A stretch of DNA of 64,000 nucleotides from Atopobiaceae bacterium (GCA_902834555.1 CADFJN010000003.1:62001-126000), one strand, 5' to 3'. Shown: positions 8,065 to 17,214, numbered from the stretch's first letter. Notes: generated from the letters alone by a model not told the origin. Made by a program: numbers and translations.

Positions 8065-10290
8065 CTAAAGAATCGACATCGCCGCCTGGTCGCCGCCGTG
8101 GACTGCGTCTCGAACAATGCCCGCCGCTTTCGAGTTGCCCACGTTGGTCACCTTTGCCCCAACGGCCTCCGCAGCCCTTGTGAGCCGCTCGACCTCATCA
8201 GAGTTGGGGTCCATGCCAAAGGAGTAAACGTACGTATCCGCAGAGACCACCAGCCTTTCGCCTCCTGGCGTTCCCTTCTCGTCCGTCGCCTTTTCGCAGA
8301 CCAGGCCCTCATCCGTGAACGCAAGGGGGCATGTTGAGAGGAGCTGCTTGATCTCCCGACGATCCATCTCGTCCAGAAGGGCGTTGCGATAGTAGCCAAA
8401 GGTCGAGGGAGTAAGACGAGGCTTGCGCGCCACTATGGTTACCTCGTGTCCGGCTGCCGCAAGGTTGAGTGCCGTCTCACAAGCCGTGAGCCCACCGCCG
8501 GCAATCACCACAGAGTGACCGATTTGGTCCATGTGGAAGTAGGTGTCTGCCGCGTCCATCGCCCGCTCGGCTCCAGGGAGGGGGCAGGTCCGGTTGTGTG
8601 CACCAATTGCCAGAATCACATAGTCAGGGATCTTGGCACGCAGGTAGTTCTCATCCACGCGGGTATGTAGCTCAACAGTTGCGCCTGATTCGGCAAGCTC
8701 GCGCTCGAGGACGCGCTCGAAGTCCATCCATTCCCGCTTGTCGTGGTCGTGCTCCGCAAAAAGAAGGACTCCCCCCAGCCTCTCTCCCTTCTCGGCCAGC
8801 GTCACCTTGTGACCGCGCCTTGCTGCCGTGATAGCCGCCTGCATGCCGCCCACGCCGCCGCCCACCACGAGCACGTTCCTACTTGCTTGGGGCTTGGGCA
8901 GGCGGTCCGGGTAGTATCCCAGCCCAGAGTTGGGGTTGATCGAGCAGTCACCCATTACCGCGGGACTGTAGATCTTCATGAACTCCTCGGGGGGAAGTTG
9001 GTACCACAGTGGGATGTCGGTTGGGTGCTCGCAGAATCCCGGATAGCAGTGGAAGCAGCGCACGCAGCGATGGACCATGTCTTCTCTGCCATCGAGGGTC
9101 TTCTCGATGAAGTCGGGGTCGGCAAAGCACTGGCGTGCATACTCCACAAAGTCGGCCTTGCCTTCCGCAATGGCATCCTCTGCCTGGGCCACGCTGTTGA
9201 AGCCTCCGACCACCGCAACCAGACTCTTGTGTAGGTGCGCCTTGATGGCTGCCGCGCGCTCCAGGTTCACGCCGTGCGGATCGAAGATGTCGCTGAATGT
9301 GTCCCCGCGGTTGCCCAACTTCTTGATGCCGTTCGACACATGGAAGATGTCTACCAGTCCGTCGATCTGCTCGGCAAAGCCGCAGGAGTCTTCGAGGGTC
9401 ATGCCGCCCTTCTCGCCATCTTCCGCACTCATACGTAGCTCGAGTACCATGTCCTCGCCCATGCCAGCGCGCAGTGCGCGAAGGGCCATCTTGGGGAAGC
9501 GGGAGCGGTTCACGATGGACCCGCCAAACTCGTCGGTGCGGTGGTTGAAGAGCGGCGAGACAAACTGCTGGATGAGAAAGCCGTGGCCTCCGTGCAGAAG
9601 CACTCCGTCGAATCCCGCTGCCGCTGCAAAGCGCCCCACCTGGAAGAAGTCGCGGCAGACCTTCTCCATCATCTGGCGGTCCATCCCAAAGACGTGTCGC
9701 CCATCCTCGCGCACGAAGTCGTCCGGTCCCCAAGGCTCCGCAGCATCATCCGCTTCGAGGCCCTCGTGGGACACCTCGAGGTATGCGAGGGCACCACCTG
9801 CGTGTATGCGATCTGCATACTCCTTTGCGGAGTCGAAGTCACTGCCGTAGAAGTGCTTCACGTCGATTGCGCGGTCCATGAACGCTCCGCGTCCTTCCTC
9901 GAAGTTGAGAGGAAGCTCGCCTGTCGCAACGCAGCCAAAGCCGCCCTTGGCACGGACCTCGACCATGCGGTAGATGTTCTCGCGTATCTCGGGGATGAAG
10001 TACGCCGCATGGAAGAACATGGTTGGCGCCGCAATCAGTCGGTTGCGATAGACCCTGCCACGAATCTCGATGGGATTGAATACATGGGGATACTTCTTTG
10101 CGCCCGGCCTGTTCGCATACTGAGCTCGTGCCTCGTCGACGGAACGGACTACCGTGCTGGGTGCTGTCTCCCTGCTGCTTTCGCCTGGAAATGCCATGAG
10201 GGGGGTTCTCCTCTTCTCTGCGGGCTTGCCTTCTCGCTCTGCTGCGAACCGCTTTGCTGGCCTTTCGATAATCGAATCGTAGAGACTCAT
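8065..10290 (-). CDS. NADH:flavin oxidoreductase / 2,4-dienoyl-CoA reductase-like FMN-FAD-4Fe4S enzyme
   Basis: Flavoenzyme of 741 residues in the old-yellow-enzyme superfamily, long architecture. After a roughly 65-residue basic N-terminal extension comes the FMN TIM barrel (70-390), with LLHGGHGFLIQQF and HRTDEFGGS (231-258). A cluster of cysteines (409, 412, 415, 420, 449) fits a 4Fe-4S site. Two dinucleotide folds follow: VVGGGVGGMQAA near 475-485 for FAD and VVIAGGGLTACE for NAD(P)H. Members reduce enoyl-CoA, enone or bile-acid-like substrates in anaerobes. An upstream in-frame extension overlaps the divergent LysR gene, so the ATG at 10290 was chosen. The LysR regulator next door probably controls it. 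Substrate unknown. Confidence 0.9.
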   Translation of the reverse strand: MSLYDSIIERPAKRFAAEREGKPAEKRRTPLMAFPGESSRETAPSTVVRSVDEARAQYANRPGAKKYPHVFNPIEIRGRVYRNRLIAAPTMFFHAAYFIPEIRENIYRMVEVRAKGGFGCVATGELPLNFEEGRGAFMDRAIDVKHFYGSDFDSAKEYADRIHAGGALAYLEVSHEGLEADDAAEPWGPDDFVREDGRHVFGMDRQMMEKVCRDFFQVGRFAAAAGFDGVLLHGGHGFLIQQFVSPLFNHRTDEFGGSIVNRSRFPKMALRALRAGMGEDMVLELRMSAEDGEKGGMTLEDSCGFAEQIDGLVDIFHVSNGIKKLGNRGDTFSDIFDPHGVNLERAAAIKAHLHKSLVAVVGGFNSVAQAEDAIAEGKADFVEYARQCFADPDFIEKTLDGREDMVHRCVRCFHCYPGFCEHPTDIPLWYQLPPEEFMKIYSPAVMGDCSINPNSGLGYYPDRLPKPQASRNVLVVGGGVGGMQAAITAARRGHKVTLAEKGERLGGVLLFAEHDHDKREWMDFERVLERELAESGATVELHTRVDENYLRAKIPDYVILAIGAHNRTCPLPGAERAMDAADTYFHMDQIGHSVVIAGGGLTACETALNLAAAGHEVTIVARKPRLTPSTFGYYRNALLDEMDRREIKQLLSTCPLAFTDEGLVCEKATDEKGTPGGERLVVSADTYVYSFGMDPNSDEVERLTRAAEAVGAKVTNVGNSKAAGIVRDAVHGGDQAAMSIL

Positions 10291-10317
10291 GAGTTGTCGT
10301 GGTTCTCTCCGTTTCTT

Positions 10318-10327
10318 ATCATGTGAT
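10318..10327. promoter_or_regulatory. Candidate LysR operator in divergent promoter region
   Basis: The 67-bp gap between the flavoenzyme and LysR genes contains the palindrome ATCATGTGAT, with a related CTATCATCG 15 bp further on. LysR regulators usually bind such sites in the shared promoter. Assignment is by position and symmetry only. Confidence 0.35.
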
Positions 10328-10357
10328 TTGGTTTCCCTATCATCGAGGGGAGAGACA

Positions 10358-11251
10358 ATGACGCCCAAGCAGCTTGAGTACTTCGTCGCCGTTGCGGAGG
10401 AGCTTTCGTTCACGCGGGCGGCCAGACGGCTGTTTGTCTCCGAGGCAAGCATATCGACCCAGGTCAGGAGCCTCGAGCGCGAGATAGGCTGTCGCTTGCT
10501 TAACCGGGACAATCACCACGTGGCGCTTACTCCTGCAGGGACGTCGTTCTTTGCGGATGCGCAGGCGATTCTTGCCCGCTCAAAGGAGGCTGTCGAGCGG
10601 GCAAGGGCCACGGATAACGGGCCCATTGGCGAGCTGCGGGTGGGCTACATCAAAGGATACGAGCAGTCAAACCTGGGCGACATGCTGTTTGCCTTCCACG
10701 CGCACAACCCCAACGTGAGACTGTCGTTCATGAGGGAAAACGTTGCCGAGCTGTATGATGCGCTCAAGGCCGAGAAGATCGATGTAGCCATTAACTTGCT
10801 GTATCAAGAAAGCAGTATGGCCCCGCTGCAGTGGGTAAGGCTGCGCGACTATCCGCTCTATGCGGTGGTGCCGGCAAATCGCCCTCTTGCGCATAGGGAT
10901 GCCATCGCGATGGAAGAACTGGCAGCATACCCGCTTGTAGACATCTGCCGAGGTGAGGGCGGCTACGGCGAAAACGAGATTATCTGCAACACGCTACTTG
11001 CCGCAGGCTTGCGGCCGCATGTCTCGTATGTCTCTGAGGACGTGGAGACAAGCGTGCTATGCGTTGCGGCGGGGCTGGGGTATGCGCTCTTGCCGGGCTA
11101 CCTTACCGAGACGCTGCCGGCAAGGGGGAAGGTCGTGGCGCTGCCACTCAAGGGTAAGGAACGCGAGATGCACGTGGTGGCAGCCTGGCTCCCCACGAGG
11201 AAGAACGAGCTTCTCGACGTGTTTCTCGACGAGTTCCTGACGGTTGAGTAA
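10358..11251 (+). CDS. LysR family transcriptional regulator
   Basis: Protein of 297 residues. The start is the ATG after GAGGGGAGAG. The N-terminal winged HTH is textbook (MTPKQLEYFVAVAEELSFTRAARRLFVS, then SISTQVRSLEREIG). From about residue 90 a periplasmic-binding-like effector domain begins (GELRVGYIKG). It is divergent from the flavoenzyme gene and most likely senses a substrate or product of that enzyme and activates its promoter. Effector unknown. Confidence 0.9.
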   Translation: MTPKQLEYFVAVAEELSFTRAARRLFVSEASISTQVRSLEREIGCRLLNRDNHHVALTPAGTSFFADAQAILARSKEAVERARATDNGPIGELRVGYIKGYEQSNLGDMLFAFHAHNPNVRLSFMRENVAELYDALKAEKIDVAINLLYQESSMAPLQWVRLRDYPLYAVVPANRPLAHRDAIAMEELAAYPLVDICRGEGGYGENEIICNTLLAAGLRPHVSYVSEDVETSVLCVAAGLGYALLPGYLTETLPARGKVVALPLKGKEREMHVVAAWLPTRKNELLDVFLDEFLTVE

Positions 11252-11274
11252 CCTTGATGAATAGACATACGTCT

Positions 11275-11330
11275 ATGCAATCAATTTGCCCGGCAATGGA
11301 ATCTCGTTGCCCGGCAAAAAATCCCGCTTG
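11275..11330. repeat. LPGN-type intergenic inverted repeat, copy C
   Basis: Arms TTGCCCGGCAA (twice, one on each side of TGGAATCTCG) and a following AATCCCGC. A further half-copy, TTGCCGGGTAA, lies just beyond and encodes the last residues (LPGN) of the adjacent minus-strand aldolase, so the repeat has become part of that gene's end. Lies between convergent genes. Confidence 0.72.
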
Positions 11331-11334
11331 CAAC

Positions 11335-12399
11335 TCAATTGCCGGGTAAAACAATCTCACCAAGCAGCGCTACAAGTGCGTCAACGTCCTCGTCTGCGGT
11401 CGCCCAGCTTGTGGCTAGGCGCACGACGGTGCGGCCGTCGGCCAGCCGCTCCCAGAAACTCATCTCCGCACGGGCAGAAAGCTGTGCATAGAGCTTCTCG
11501 TCAAGTGCGACAAACACCTGGTTGGTCTCCTGCGGGTGCATGAGCTGGCAACCGGCGGCCTGGAGGGCCTGGGCAACTCGCGCCGCCTGTGCAACCGCCC
11601 GGGCACCAATCTGCTGGTAGAGGCCATCATCGAACAGCGTCTCAAACTGGATGCCCGTGACCATTCCCTTGGCGAGAAGTGCCCCGCGACGCTTCATGAG
11701 CGTAAAGAAGTGCGGGCATGTCGCCGGGTTGGGGAAGACCATCGCCTCGCCGAGAAGCGCGCCGCACTTGGTGCCGCCGATATAGAACGCATCGGCCAGG
11801 CGCGCCAGGTCGTTCAGCTGCACGTTGTTGCTCGGTGCGGCAAGGGCGTAGGCAAGGCGCGCGCCATCGATGTAGAGTCGCATGCCGTGCGCGTCGCAGG
11901 CGGCGCGCAGCGCGGAAAGCTCGTCCAGCGAGTAGAGCGTGCCGTACTCGGTTGGCTGCGAGATGTAGGCCAGCCCCGGCATGACCATGTGGTCGTGGTT
12001 CTCGTCATGCTCCCACCCCGTGGCCAGCGCGTCGACGTCTGCGGCGTCCAGCTTGCCGTCGTGATCTGGCAGCTGAATGACCTTGTGGCCGCACGCCTCG
12101 ATGGCACCCGCCTCGTGGATGCTCACGTGGCCGGAGTCCGCGGCGACGACGCCCTGCCACGGGGCGAGAAGCGCGTCAATCGCCACGGCGTTCGCTTGCG
12201 TGCCCCCAACCAGGAAATGCACCTCTGCCTGCGGCGCGTCGCATTCCGCGCGGATAAGCTCGCGAGCGCGCTCGCTGTGGGCGTCCGTTCCGTAGCCGGC
12301 GTTTGCCTCCATGTTGGCGGCGGCCAGGCGCTCGAGGATGCGCGGGTGCGCACCCTGCTGGTAGTCGGATGCAAACGGCAGTCTCTTCTCGGCGTCCAC
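11335..12399 (-). CDS. Low-specificity threonine aldolase-type beta-eliminating lyase
   Basis: Fold-type I PLP enzyme that cleaves L-threonine or allo-threonine to glycine and acetaldehyde. The frame is open to GTG 12423, but GTG 12399 follows GGGAAGG at correct spacing and gives MDAEKRLPFASDY, the usual N-terminus (354 residues). Motifs: FLVGGTQANAVAI, the Asp in YIDGARLAYAL, and the PLP lysine in YIGGTKCGAL. The last residues (LPGN) derive from the neighbouring intergenic repeat. Stands alone on the minus strand; the next gene upstream is divergent. Confidence 0.9.
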   Translation of the reverse strand: MDAEKRLPFASDYQQGAHPRILERLAAANMEANAGYGTDAHSERARELIRAECDAPQAEVHFLVGGTQANAVAIDALLAPWQGVVAADSGHVSIHEAGAIEACGHKVIQLPDHDGKLDAADVDALATGWEHDENHDHMVMPGLAYISQPTEYGTLYSLDELSALRAACDAHGMRLYIDGARLAYALAAPSNNVQLNDLARLADAFYIGGTKCGALLGEAMVFPNPATCPHFFTLMKRRGALLAKGMVTGIQFETLFDDGLYQQIGARAVAQAARVAQALQAAGCQLMHPQETNQVFVALDEKLYAQLSARAEMSFWERLADGRTVVRLATSWATADEDVDALVALLGEIVLPGN

Positions 12400-12541
12400 T
12401 ATCAATCCTTCCCAAGGCGTCACTCGGACACGCCTGATGGCGCCTTACGCCTCAACACATTACTCAAACGCTGTTGGACATCTATTCCTGATATGCTTTC
12501 AGGGAGTTGCCAGTCACAGACAACAGACCAGGGAGCCTCCC

Positions 12542-13435
12542 ATGTTCATGATCATACTCATCGTTATTATCGTGGTTCTCGTGCTCTCAACGGGCTACGT
12601 TGTGCGCCAGCAGCACGTTGCCGTCATCGAGCGCCTGGGCAAGTTCCACGGGTTTGCCGGCCCCGGCTTCCACGTGAAGTTTCCCTTCATTGACATCACG
12701 CACGACGTGAGCCTCATGACCGAGGACGAGCACATGACCTTTGACGCCAAGACCTCGGACAACGTGACCATCGAGCTGGACGTCTCCATCCAGTACCACG
12801 TGGACTATGGCGACGTCGAGAAGGGCGCGGATTCCGGCGTCTACCGCAGCTTCTACACGTTGCAGGATCCCGTGGGGCAGATGCAGGACTACCTAGCCGA
12901 CGCGCTGCGCTCGCAGATTCCCGCGCGCACGCTTGACGAGGTCTTCTCCGAGAAGGATGCCATAGCCCACGCTATTGACGAGGTTGTTGCGGCAAAGATG
13001 CTCGACTACGGCTATGTTCTGGTGACCACCCTCATCACGCGCATTAAGCTGCCGCAGGAGGTTCAGGAGTCGATGAACCACATCATTGCCTCGAAGAACA
13101 ACCTTGAGAGTGCGACCAACGACGCCAATGCCGCCAAGGCGAAGACCGTCATCGCGGCGCAGGCCAAGGCCGAGGCCATGGCTGCCGAGGGCAAGGGCAT
13201 CGCCGACCAGCGCGTTGCCATCGCCCGCGGCATCAAGGACTCTATCGATACCATCCGCGAGTCCGGCGTGACCGAGGAGGAGGCCAATCGCCTCTTTGAG
13301 TTCACCCAGTGGACGGACATGATGAACAACTACGCGGCAAGCGGCAAGGCCACGACGGTGCTGCTGCCCGAGGACTTCGACCAGAGCGGCGTCTTCAAGA
13401 GCATCGTTGCGGGAAAGAAGGCAGCGGAGCAGTAA
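12542..13435 (+). CDS. SPFH/stomatin-like membrane protein
   Basis: Protein of 297 residues; the ATG follows CAGGGAGCCTCCC. One N-terminal hydrophobic segment (MIILIVIIVVLVLSTGYVV) anchors it. The SPFH/Band 7 domain begins at RQQHVAVIERLGKFHGFAGPG. A helical Ala/Lys/Glu-rich region (ANAAKAKTVIAAQAKAEAMAAEGKG) is typical of stomatin and flotillin coiled coils. Such proteins form membrane microdomain scaffolds. A terminator follows. No NfeD partner is adjacent. Confidence 0.9.
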   Translation: MFMIILIVIIVVLVLSTGYVVRQQHVAVIERLGKFHGFAGPGFHVKFPFIDITHDVSLMTEDEHMTFDAKTSDNVTIELDVSIQYHVDYGDVEKGADSGVYRSFYTLQDPVGQMQDYLADALRSQIPARTLDEVFSEKDAIAHAIDEVVAAKMLDYGYVLVTTLITRIKLPQEVQESMNHIIASKNNLESATNDANAAKAKTVIAAQAKAEAMAAEGKGIADQRVAIARGIKDSIDTIRESGVTEEEANRLFEFTQWTDMMNNYAASGKATTVLLPEDFDQSGVFKSIVAGKKAAEQ

Positions 13436-13467
13436 TCCGTGACGGAAAATCTCCGATTGAGTCCAGT

Positions 13468-13500
13468 GTGCCCGGCCGCGTGGATTGCGCGACCGGGCAC
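13468..13500. terminator. Terminator hairpin after SPFH gene
   Basis: Arms GTGCCCGG and CCGGGCAC, extended by CGCG/CGCG, in the 95-bp gap between convergent genes. No strong T-run on either side, so efficiency is uncertain, but position and symmetry fit a bidirectional terminator. Confidence 0.6.
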
Positions 13501-13530
13501 ATTCAATGCAACGAGGATGCTTAGGGTTGC

Positions 13531-14181
13531 CTAGCCGTGCCTCAAACGGCGCTCTAGGCGCTTGCTCACTGCCACGAGCGCCATCACAATTACGTAATAG
13601 ATCACGGCAACGGCGATAAACGGCTCGAACGCGCGGTACGTGAGCGCCTGCACGCTCTGCGCGGCGCGCATCATGTCCATGAGGCCGATGGTCGCCACAA
13701 GAGACGAGCTCTTGAGTACCGTGATAACCTCGTTGACCAGCGCAGGAGCTACCGAGCGCAGCGCCTGGGGAACGATGATCTCCCACATCATGAGGTGATA
13801 GGGGAGGCCAAGCGCGCGGGCGGCGTCGTATTGGCCGCGGTCAACGCCCTCGATGCCGCCGCGCACGGTCTCGGAGACGGTGGCGGATCCATTGAGCCCC
13901 AGCGTGAGCACCGAGGCGGCAAACATAGAGATCTTATAGCCCGTGAGCTGCGGCGTTGCAAAGTACGCAATAAACAGAAGCACTATGAGCGGGATGCCTC
14001 GGAAGATCGACGTGTAGAAGTCCAGCACCAGGCGCAGGGGCTTGCACGGCAGCACCTTGAGCACGGCGATGAGAAACCCCAGCGCAAAAGCCAGGACCAA
14101 AGCGGCCCCCGTCACCTCAAGCGTGACGGAAAGGCCGCTTACAAACATTGGCGCATATGGTTCGATGACCGAGAAGTTCAT
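13531..14181 (-). CDS. Amino-acid ABC transporter permease (HisM/GlnP family)
   Basis: Inner-membrane permease of 216 residues with about five membrane segments and the family motif near VSETVRGGIEGVDRGQYDAARALGL (EAA loop contacting the ATPase). The fragment FYTSIFRGIPLIVLLFI is characteristic of polar amino-acid permeases. Lies 12 bp downstream of the binding protein gene. No ATPase gene is adjacent, so the pair must borrow one from elsewhere in the genome. Confidence 0.92.
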   Translation of the reverse strand: MNFSVIEPYAPMFVSGLSVTLEVTGAALVLAFALGFLIAVLKVLPCKPLRLVLDFYTSIFRGIPLIVLLFIAYFATPQLTGYKISMFAASVLTLGLNGSATVSETVRGGIEGVDRGQYDAARALGLPYHLMMWEIIVPQALRSVAPALVNEVITVLKSSSLVATIGLMDMMRAAQSVQALTYRAFEPFIAVAVIYYVIVMALVAVSKRLERRLRHG

Positions 14182-14193
14182 GCCGCTCTCTCG

Positions 14194-15126
14194 CTAGTTT
14201 GCGCTGGTAGAGCCCACGCCCTCGGTTGCCGAGCCGGAGGCCGAGAAGTCCCCACCCCACTCGAAGTCGGCGCCAACGTAGGTGCCAATGAACTGGTCGA
14301 TGGTGCCGTCCTCGAGCATCTCGCCGATGCACTGGTCAAAGGCGGCGACAAACGACGCCCCCTTGGTGGCCATGATGCGGTAGACGCCCACGTAGTCCTT
14401 GGTCTCGTCGCGGCCGAGAAGACCAAGCACCAGGCCTTCGTTGGCGTCGCGCATGGACTGGCCCTCGGCACCGTCGCACACGTAGGCGTCGATGCGGCCG
14501 GCGAGAACCTCCTGCAGGCACTGGTCGCCACCGTCGTAGGTGTGGACGTCGGCATCGGGCAGCACGGCAGTGACAAACTTGTTCTGCACCGTGCCCGTGG
14601 TGCAGGCAATGCTCTTGCCGGCAAGGCCGTCGACGCTTGTGATGGCGTCGCCCCCAAGGGTGAGCACGCCAACGAGTGGCTGGTAGTAGCCACGGGTGAA
14701 GTCGTAGGTCTGCTCGCGCTCCGCGTTTGAGGACATGGCCATCGTGAAGCTCGTTTCGCTTGCCTGGACGGAGGCAAGCGTGGCCGCAAACTCCTGCGGT
14801 TCGAAGTCATACGTGAAGCCAAGGCGGCTGGCCATCTCGTCTGCCACAGCAATGTCTAGGCCAACGACCTTCTGGGTGCCATCGGACTGCATCTCGATGT
14901 AGCGATACGGCGCGAAGGCGTCATCGCCCACAAAGGTGAGGTGCTTGCCGGAAAGGTCGGTCGTCGAGGCGCCGCTCGTGGCGGTTGCGTCCGCGGAGCC
15001 GGTTGAACTGTCGCTTTGCTGCGCGCTTCCGCAACCAGCGAGAGCAAGCGGAGCCAGGGCTGCCCCCGCTGCCATCACGCCGAGAAAAGACCTGCGATTC
15101 ATCGAACCATAAAGATTGGTGCTCAT
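14194..15126 (-). CDS. Amino-acid ABC transporter substrate-binding lipoprotein
   Basis: Start is the ATG after GGGAGA. The N-terminus has both a twin-arginine-like motif (NRRSFLG) and a lipobox (LALAGC), indicating export and lipid anchoring. The domain from about residue 60 is a type 3 periplasmic binding fold (GKHLTFVGDDAFAPYRYIE and VVGLDIAVADEMASRLGF). Serine/alanine-rich linker after the Cys. Family binds polar amino acids; precise ligand unknown. Forms a two-gene unit with the permease downstream. Confidence 0.92.
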   Translation of the reverse strand: MSTNLYGSMNRRSFLGVMAAGAALAPLALAGCGSAQQSDSSTGSADATATSGASTTDLSGKHLTFVGDDAFAPYRYIEMQSDGTQKVVGLDIAVADEMASRLGFTYDFEPQEFAATLASVQASETSFTMAMSSNAEREQTYDFTRGYYQPLVGVLTLGGDAITSVDGLAGKSIACTTGTVQNKFVTAVLPDADVHTYDGGDQCLQEVLAGRIDAYVCDGAEGQSMRDANEGLVLGLLGRDETKDYVGVYRIMATKGASFVAAFDQCIGEMLEDGTIDQFIGTYVGADFEWGGDFSASGSATEGVGSTSAN

Positions 15127-15168
15127 CTGCGATTCTCCCATGTCCGTATGCAATGGCGCCCATTGTAG

Positions 15169-15196
15169 CCCACTAAAATCCCAGTTGCTTAGTGGG
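15169..15196 (-). promoter_or_regulatory. Inverted repeat upstream of amino-acid transporter operon
   Basis: CCCACTA and TAGTGGG are perfect 7-bp arms separated by 14 bp, about 43 bp upstream of the binding-protein start. Could be an operator or a leader hairpin controlling the transporter. Confidence 0.35.
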
Positions 15197-15263
15197 ATAC
15201 ACACTGGTAGCTTTTTCGGAATGAAGTTGCGGCCAGGACGCCAGCTTGGGCTGGTCCACGCAA

Positions 15264-15295
15264 AGGCGGCGCCCAGCCAAAGCCAGACGCCGCCT
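15264..15295 (-). terminator. Terminator of pepF
   Basis: Perfect arms AGGCGGCG and CGCCGCCT just downstream of the pepF stop, read on the minus strand and followed by a short TTT. Fits an intrinsic terminator separating pepF from the amino-acid transporter operon. Confidence 0.6.
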
Positions 15296-15323
15296 GTGTG
15301 ACGGGAAATGCGGTTCTCTCGCC

Positions 15324-17114
15324 CTAGAGCTCTTCTCGCAGCTGGTCGACAAGCTGCGAGAAGTACGTCAGCGCGTCCTCGACGGGCTTGCTCGTTGCCA
15401 TGTCCACGCCGGCACCGCGCAACAGCTCAATGGGAGGCTTGCTCGAACCGCCCTTGAGGCAGCCCAGGTAGTCCCTCACGGCGGGTGCGCCCTCGCCGAG
15501 GATGCGGTTCGAGATGGCGATGGCCGCCGCGTAGCTCGTGGCGTACTGGTAGACGTAGTAGCCGTAGTAGAAGTGCGGGATGCGCGCCCACTCCAGGCGG
15601 ATGCCGTCGTCAACGGTCACGGCGTCGCCAAAGTACTGGGCGTTGAGCTCGCCCCAGCGCTCGCAGAGGGCATCGGCCGTGACGCCACGGCCGTCGGCGT
15701 TCATCTCGTTCACGTCGCGCTCGAACTCGGCGAACATGCACTGGCGGTAGAGCGTCGCGCGGAAGGACTCCACAAAGTTGTTGAGCACGTAGGCGTGGGT
15801 CGCGGGGTCTGTGGTGTGCTCGAGCAGGTAGTGCGAGAGCAGTGCCTCGTTGCAGGTGGAGGCAACCTCCGCCACGAAGATGGGGTAGTCGCAGTAGGTG
15901 GGCGACTGCGCATGGCACGAGAGGTACGTGTGCACGGAGTGGCCCATCTCGTGCGCCAGCGTGAAGACGTCATCGAGGCTTCCGTCAAAGCTCGTGAGGA
16001 TCACGGGGTTGGTGCCATAGGAGCCCGCGGAGTATGCGCCGGAGCGCTTGCCGGGTGTCTCGTACACGTCAATCCAGCGCTGCTCAAGGCCCTTGTGCAC
16101 AATGGCAAGGTAGTCCTCACCCAGCGGCTCGAGCGCCTTCAGGATGAGGTCCCAGGCCTCCTCATAGGTAAAGGTGAGGTCCACGGAGTCGACAAGCGGC
16201 ACGTACATGTCCCAGAAGTGAAGCTCGTCCACGCCAAGGGCGTCCTTGCGCAGGCTTGCGTAGTTGTGGAGCGCTCCAAGGTTCTTGTGCACCGCGTCCA
16301 CGAGGTTGTCGTAGACCGAGGTTGGGACCTCGTTGGCGTCGAGGCAGTACTCCAGGGCGTCCTTGTAGCGGCGCGAGTCCGCAAAGAACTTGAGCTGCTT
16401 GACCTGGGCAGAGAGAAGTCCGGCGCAGGTGTTGCGGTGCGCGCCGTAGCTCGCGTAGACCGAGTCGAAGGCAGACTTGCGCAGTGCGCGGTCGTGGTTG
16501 CGCTCGAGGCCAATAAAGCTGCCGTGGCTCACGGGGTGCTTCTCGCCCTTTGAGTCCGTGGCGTCGGCAAAGGTGAGGTCGGCATTGTTGAGCTGCGAGA
16601 ACACGCGCTCGGGCTGGGCCGCCGCGTCACCGGCGCGTGCGAGGATGGCCTCCTCGGCAGCCGAGAGACGGTGCGGGCGCATGCGCAGCTCGCGGTCGAT
16701 GGCGCGGCGGTAGTGCTCTAGGCCAGGCTCCTCGGCAAAGAAGGCGGCGAGCTTCTCGTCTGCCATGCCAAGGAGCTCTGCCGAGAACCACGAGCAAGCC
16801 TCCTGCGTCTCGACCTCAAGGCTCATGACCTGGTCAGAGTAGACCTGGTAGCGAGCCACACGGGTGTCGACGTCTGCCTGGCGGTCGGCGTAGTTGCCCA
16901 GGCGGTTGAGGGTCACGTTTGCCTCGTCCAAAAGCTGCAGGTAGGCGAGAAGGTCCGCCGCCGAGGTGCTCACGCGCCCCTTGTACGCCGCAAGCTTTGC
17001 GGGGAGTGCCTTGGCGTCCTCGAGCTGGCGCTCGAAGTCCTTGTCGTCCGCGCACATGGACGAGAGGTCCCAGCGGTACTTCTCGGGAATCTGGTCGCGC
17101 GACTGGTATTGCAT
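15324..17114 (-). CDS. pepF: Oligoendopeptidase F (M3 family)
   Basis: Cytoplasmic zinc metallopeptidase of 596 residues, the usual PepF length, that cleaves medium-length oligopeptides. Zinc motif HEMGH at 388-392 with the following VHTYLS; the downstream EVASTCNEALL supplies the third zinc ligand Glu. N-terminus DQIPEKYRWDLSSM is typical. Flanked by a terminator downstream. Neighbours are an amino-acid transporter and other peptidases in the window, consistent with a peptide-using anaerobe. Confidence 0.94.
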   Translation of the reverse strand: MQYQSRDQIPEKYRWDLSSMCADDKDFERQLEDAKALPAKLAAYKGRVSTSAADLLAYLQLLDEANVTLNRLGNYADRQADVDTRVARYQVYSDQVMSLEVETQEACSWFSAELLGMADEKLAAFFAEEPGLEHYRRAIDRELRMRPHRLSAAEEAILARAGDAAAQPERVFSQLNNADLTFADATDSKGEKHPVSHGSFIGLERNHDRALRKSAFDSVYASYGAHRNTCAGLLSAQVKQLKFFADSRRYKDALEYCLDANEVPTSVYDNLVDAVHKNLGALHNYASLRKDALGVDELHFWDMYVPLVDSVDLTFTYEEAWDLILKALEPLGEDYLAIVHKGLEQRWIDVYETPGKRSGAYSAGSYGTNPVILTSFDGSLDDVFTLAHEMGHSVHTYLSCHAQSPTYCDYPIFVAEVASTCNEALLSHYLLEHTTDPATHAYVLNNFVESFRATLYRQCMFAEFERDVNEMNADGRGVTADALCERWGELNAQYFGDAVTVDDGIRLEWARIPHFYYGYYVYQYATSYAAAIAISNRILGEGAPAVRDYLGCLKGGSSKPPIELLRGAGVDMATSKPVEDALTYFSQLVDQLREEL

Positions 17115-17185
17115 GCGTGCTCCTTAGGGTGGAGTGTTTTCAGACTTCCCCATGGTACACGCTGCAACGCGCTGCGGTACGCGCG

Positions 17186-17214
17186 CCCCGCTCGCCGGCT
17201 ATGCGCGAGCGGGG
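17186..17214 (-). terminator. GC-rich hairpin at end of YbhB-like gene
   Basis: Perfect 9-bp arms CCCCGCTCG and CGAGCGGGG. The stop codon of the minus-strand gene lies in the loop. Probable terminator, though no T-run is seen. Confidence 0.45.

Noticed and set aside
7987..8337. Peptide repeats LPGNGIPLPGN as a protein motif
   Set aside because: They are translations of the intergenic repeat, not of a gene with a binding site.
13795..14730. 311-residue plus-strand open frame
   Set aside because: Antisense shadow of the amino-acid permease and lipoprotein genes.
15246..16553. 435-residue plus-strand open frame
   Set aside because: Antisense shadow of pepF, which has an intact HEMGH motif and start site.
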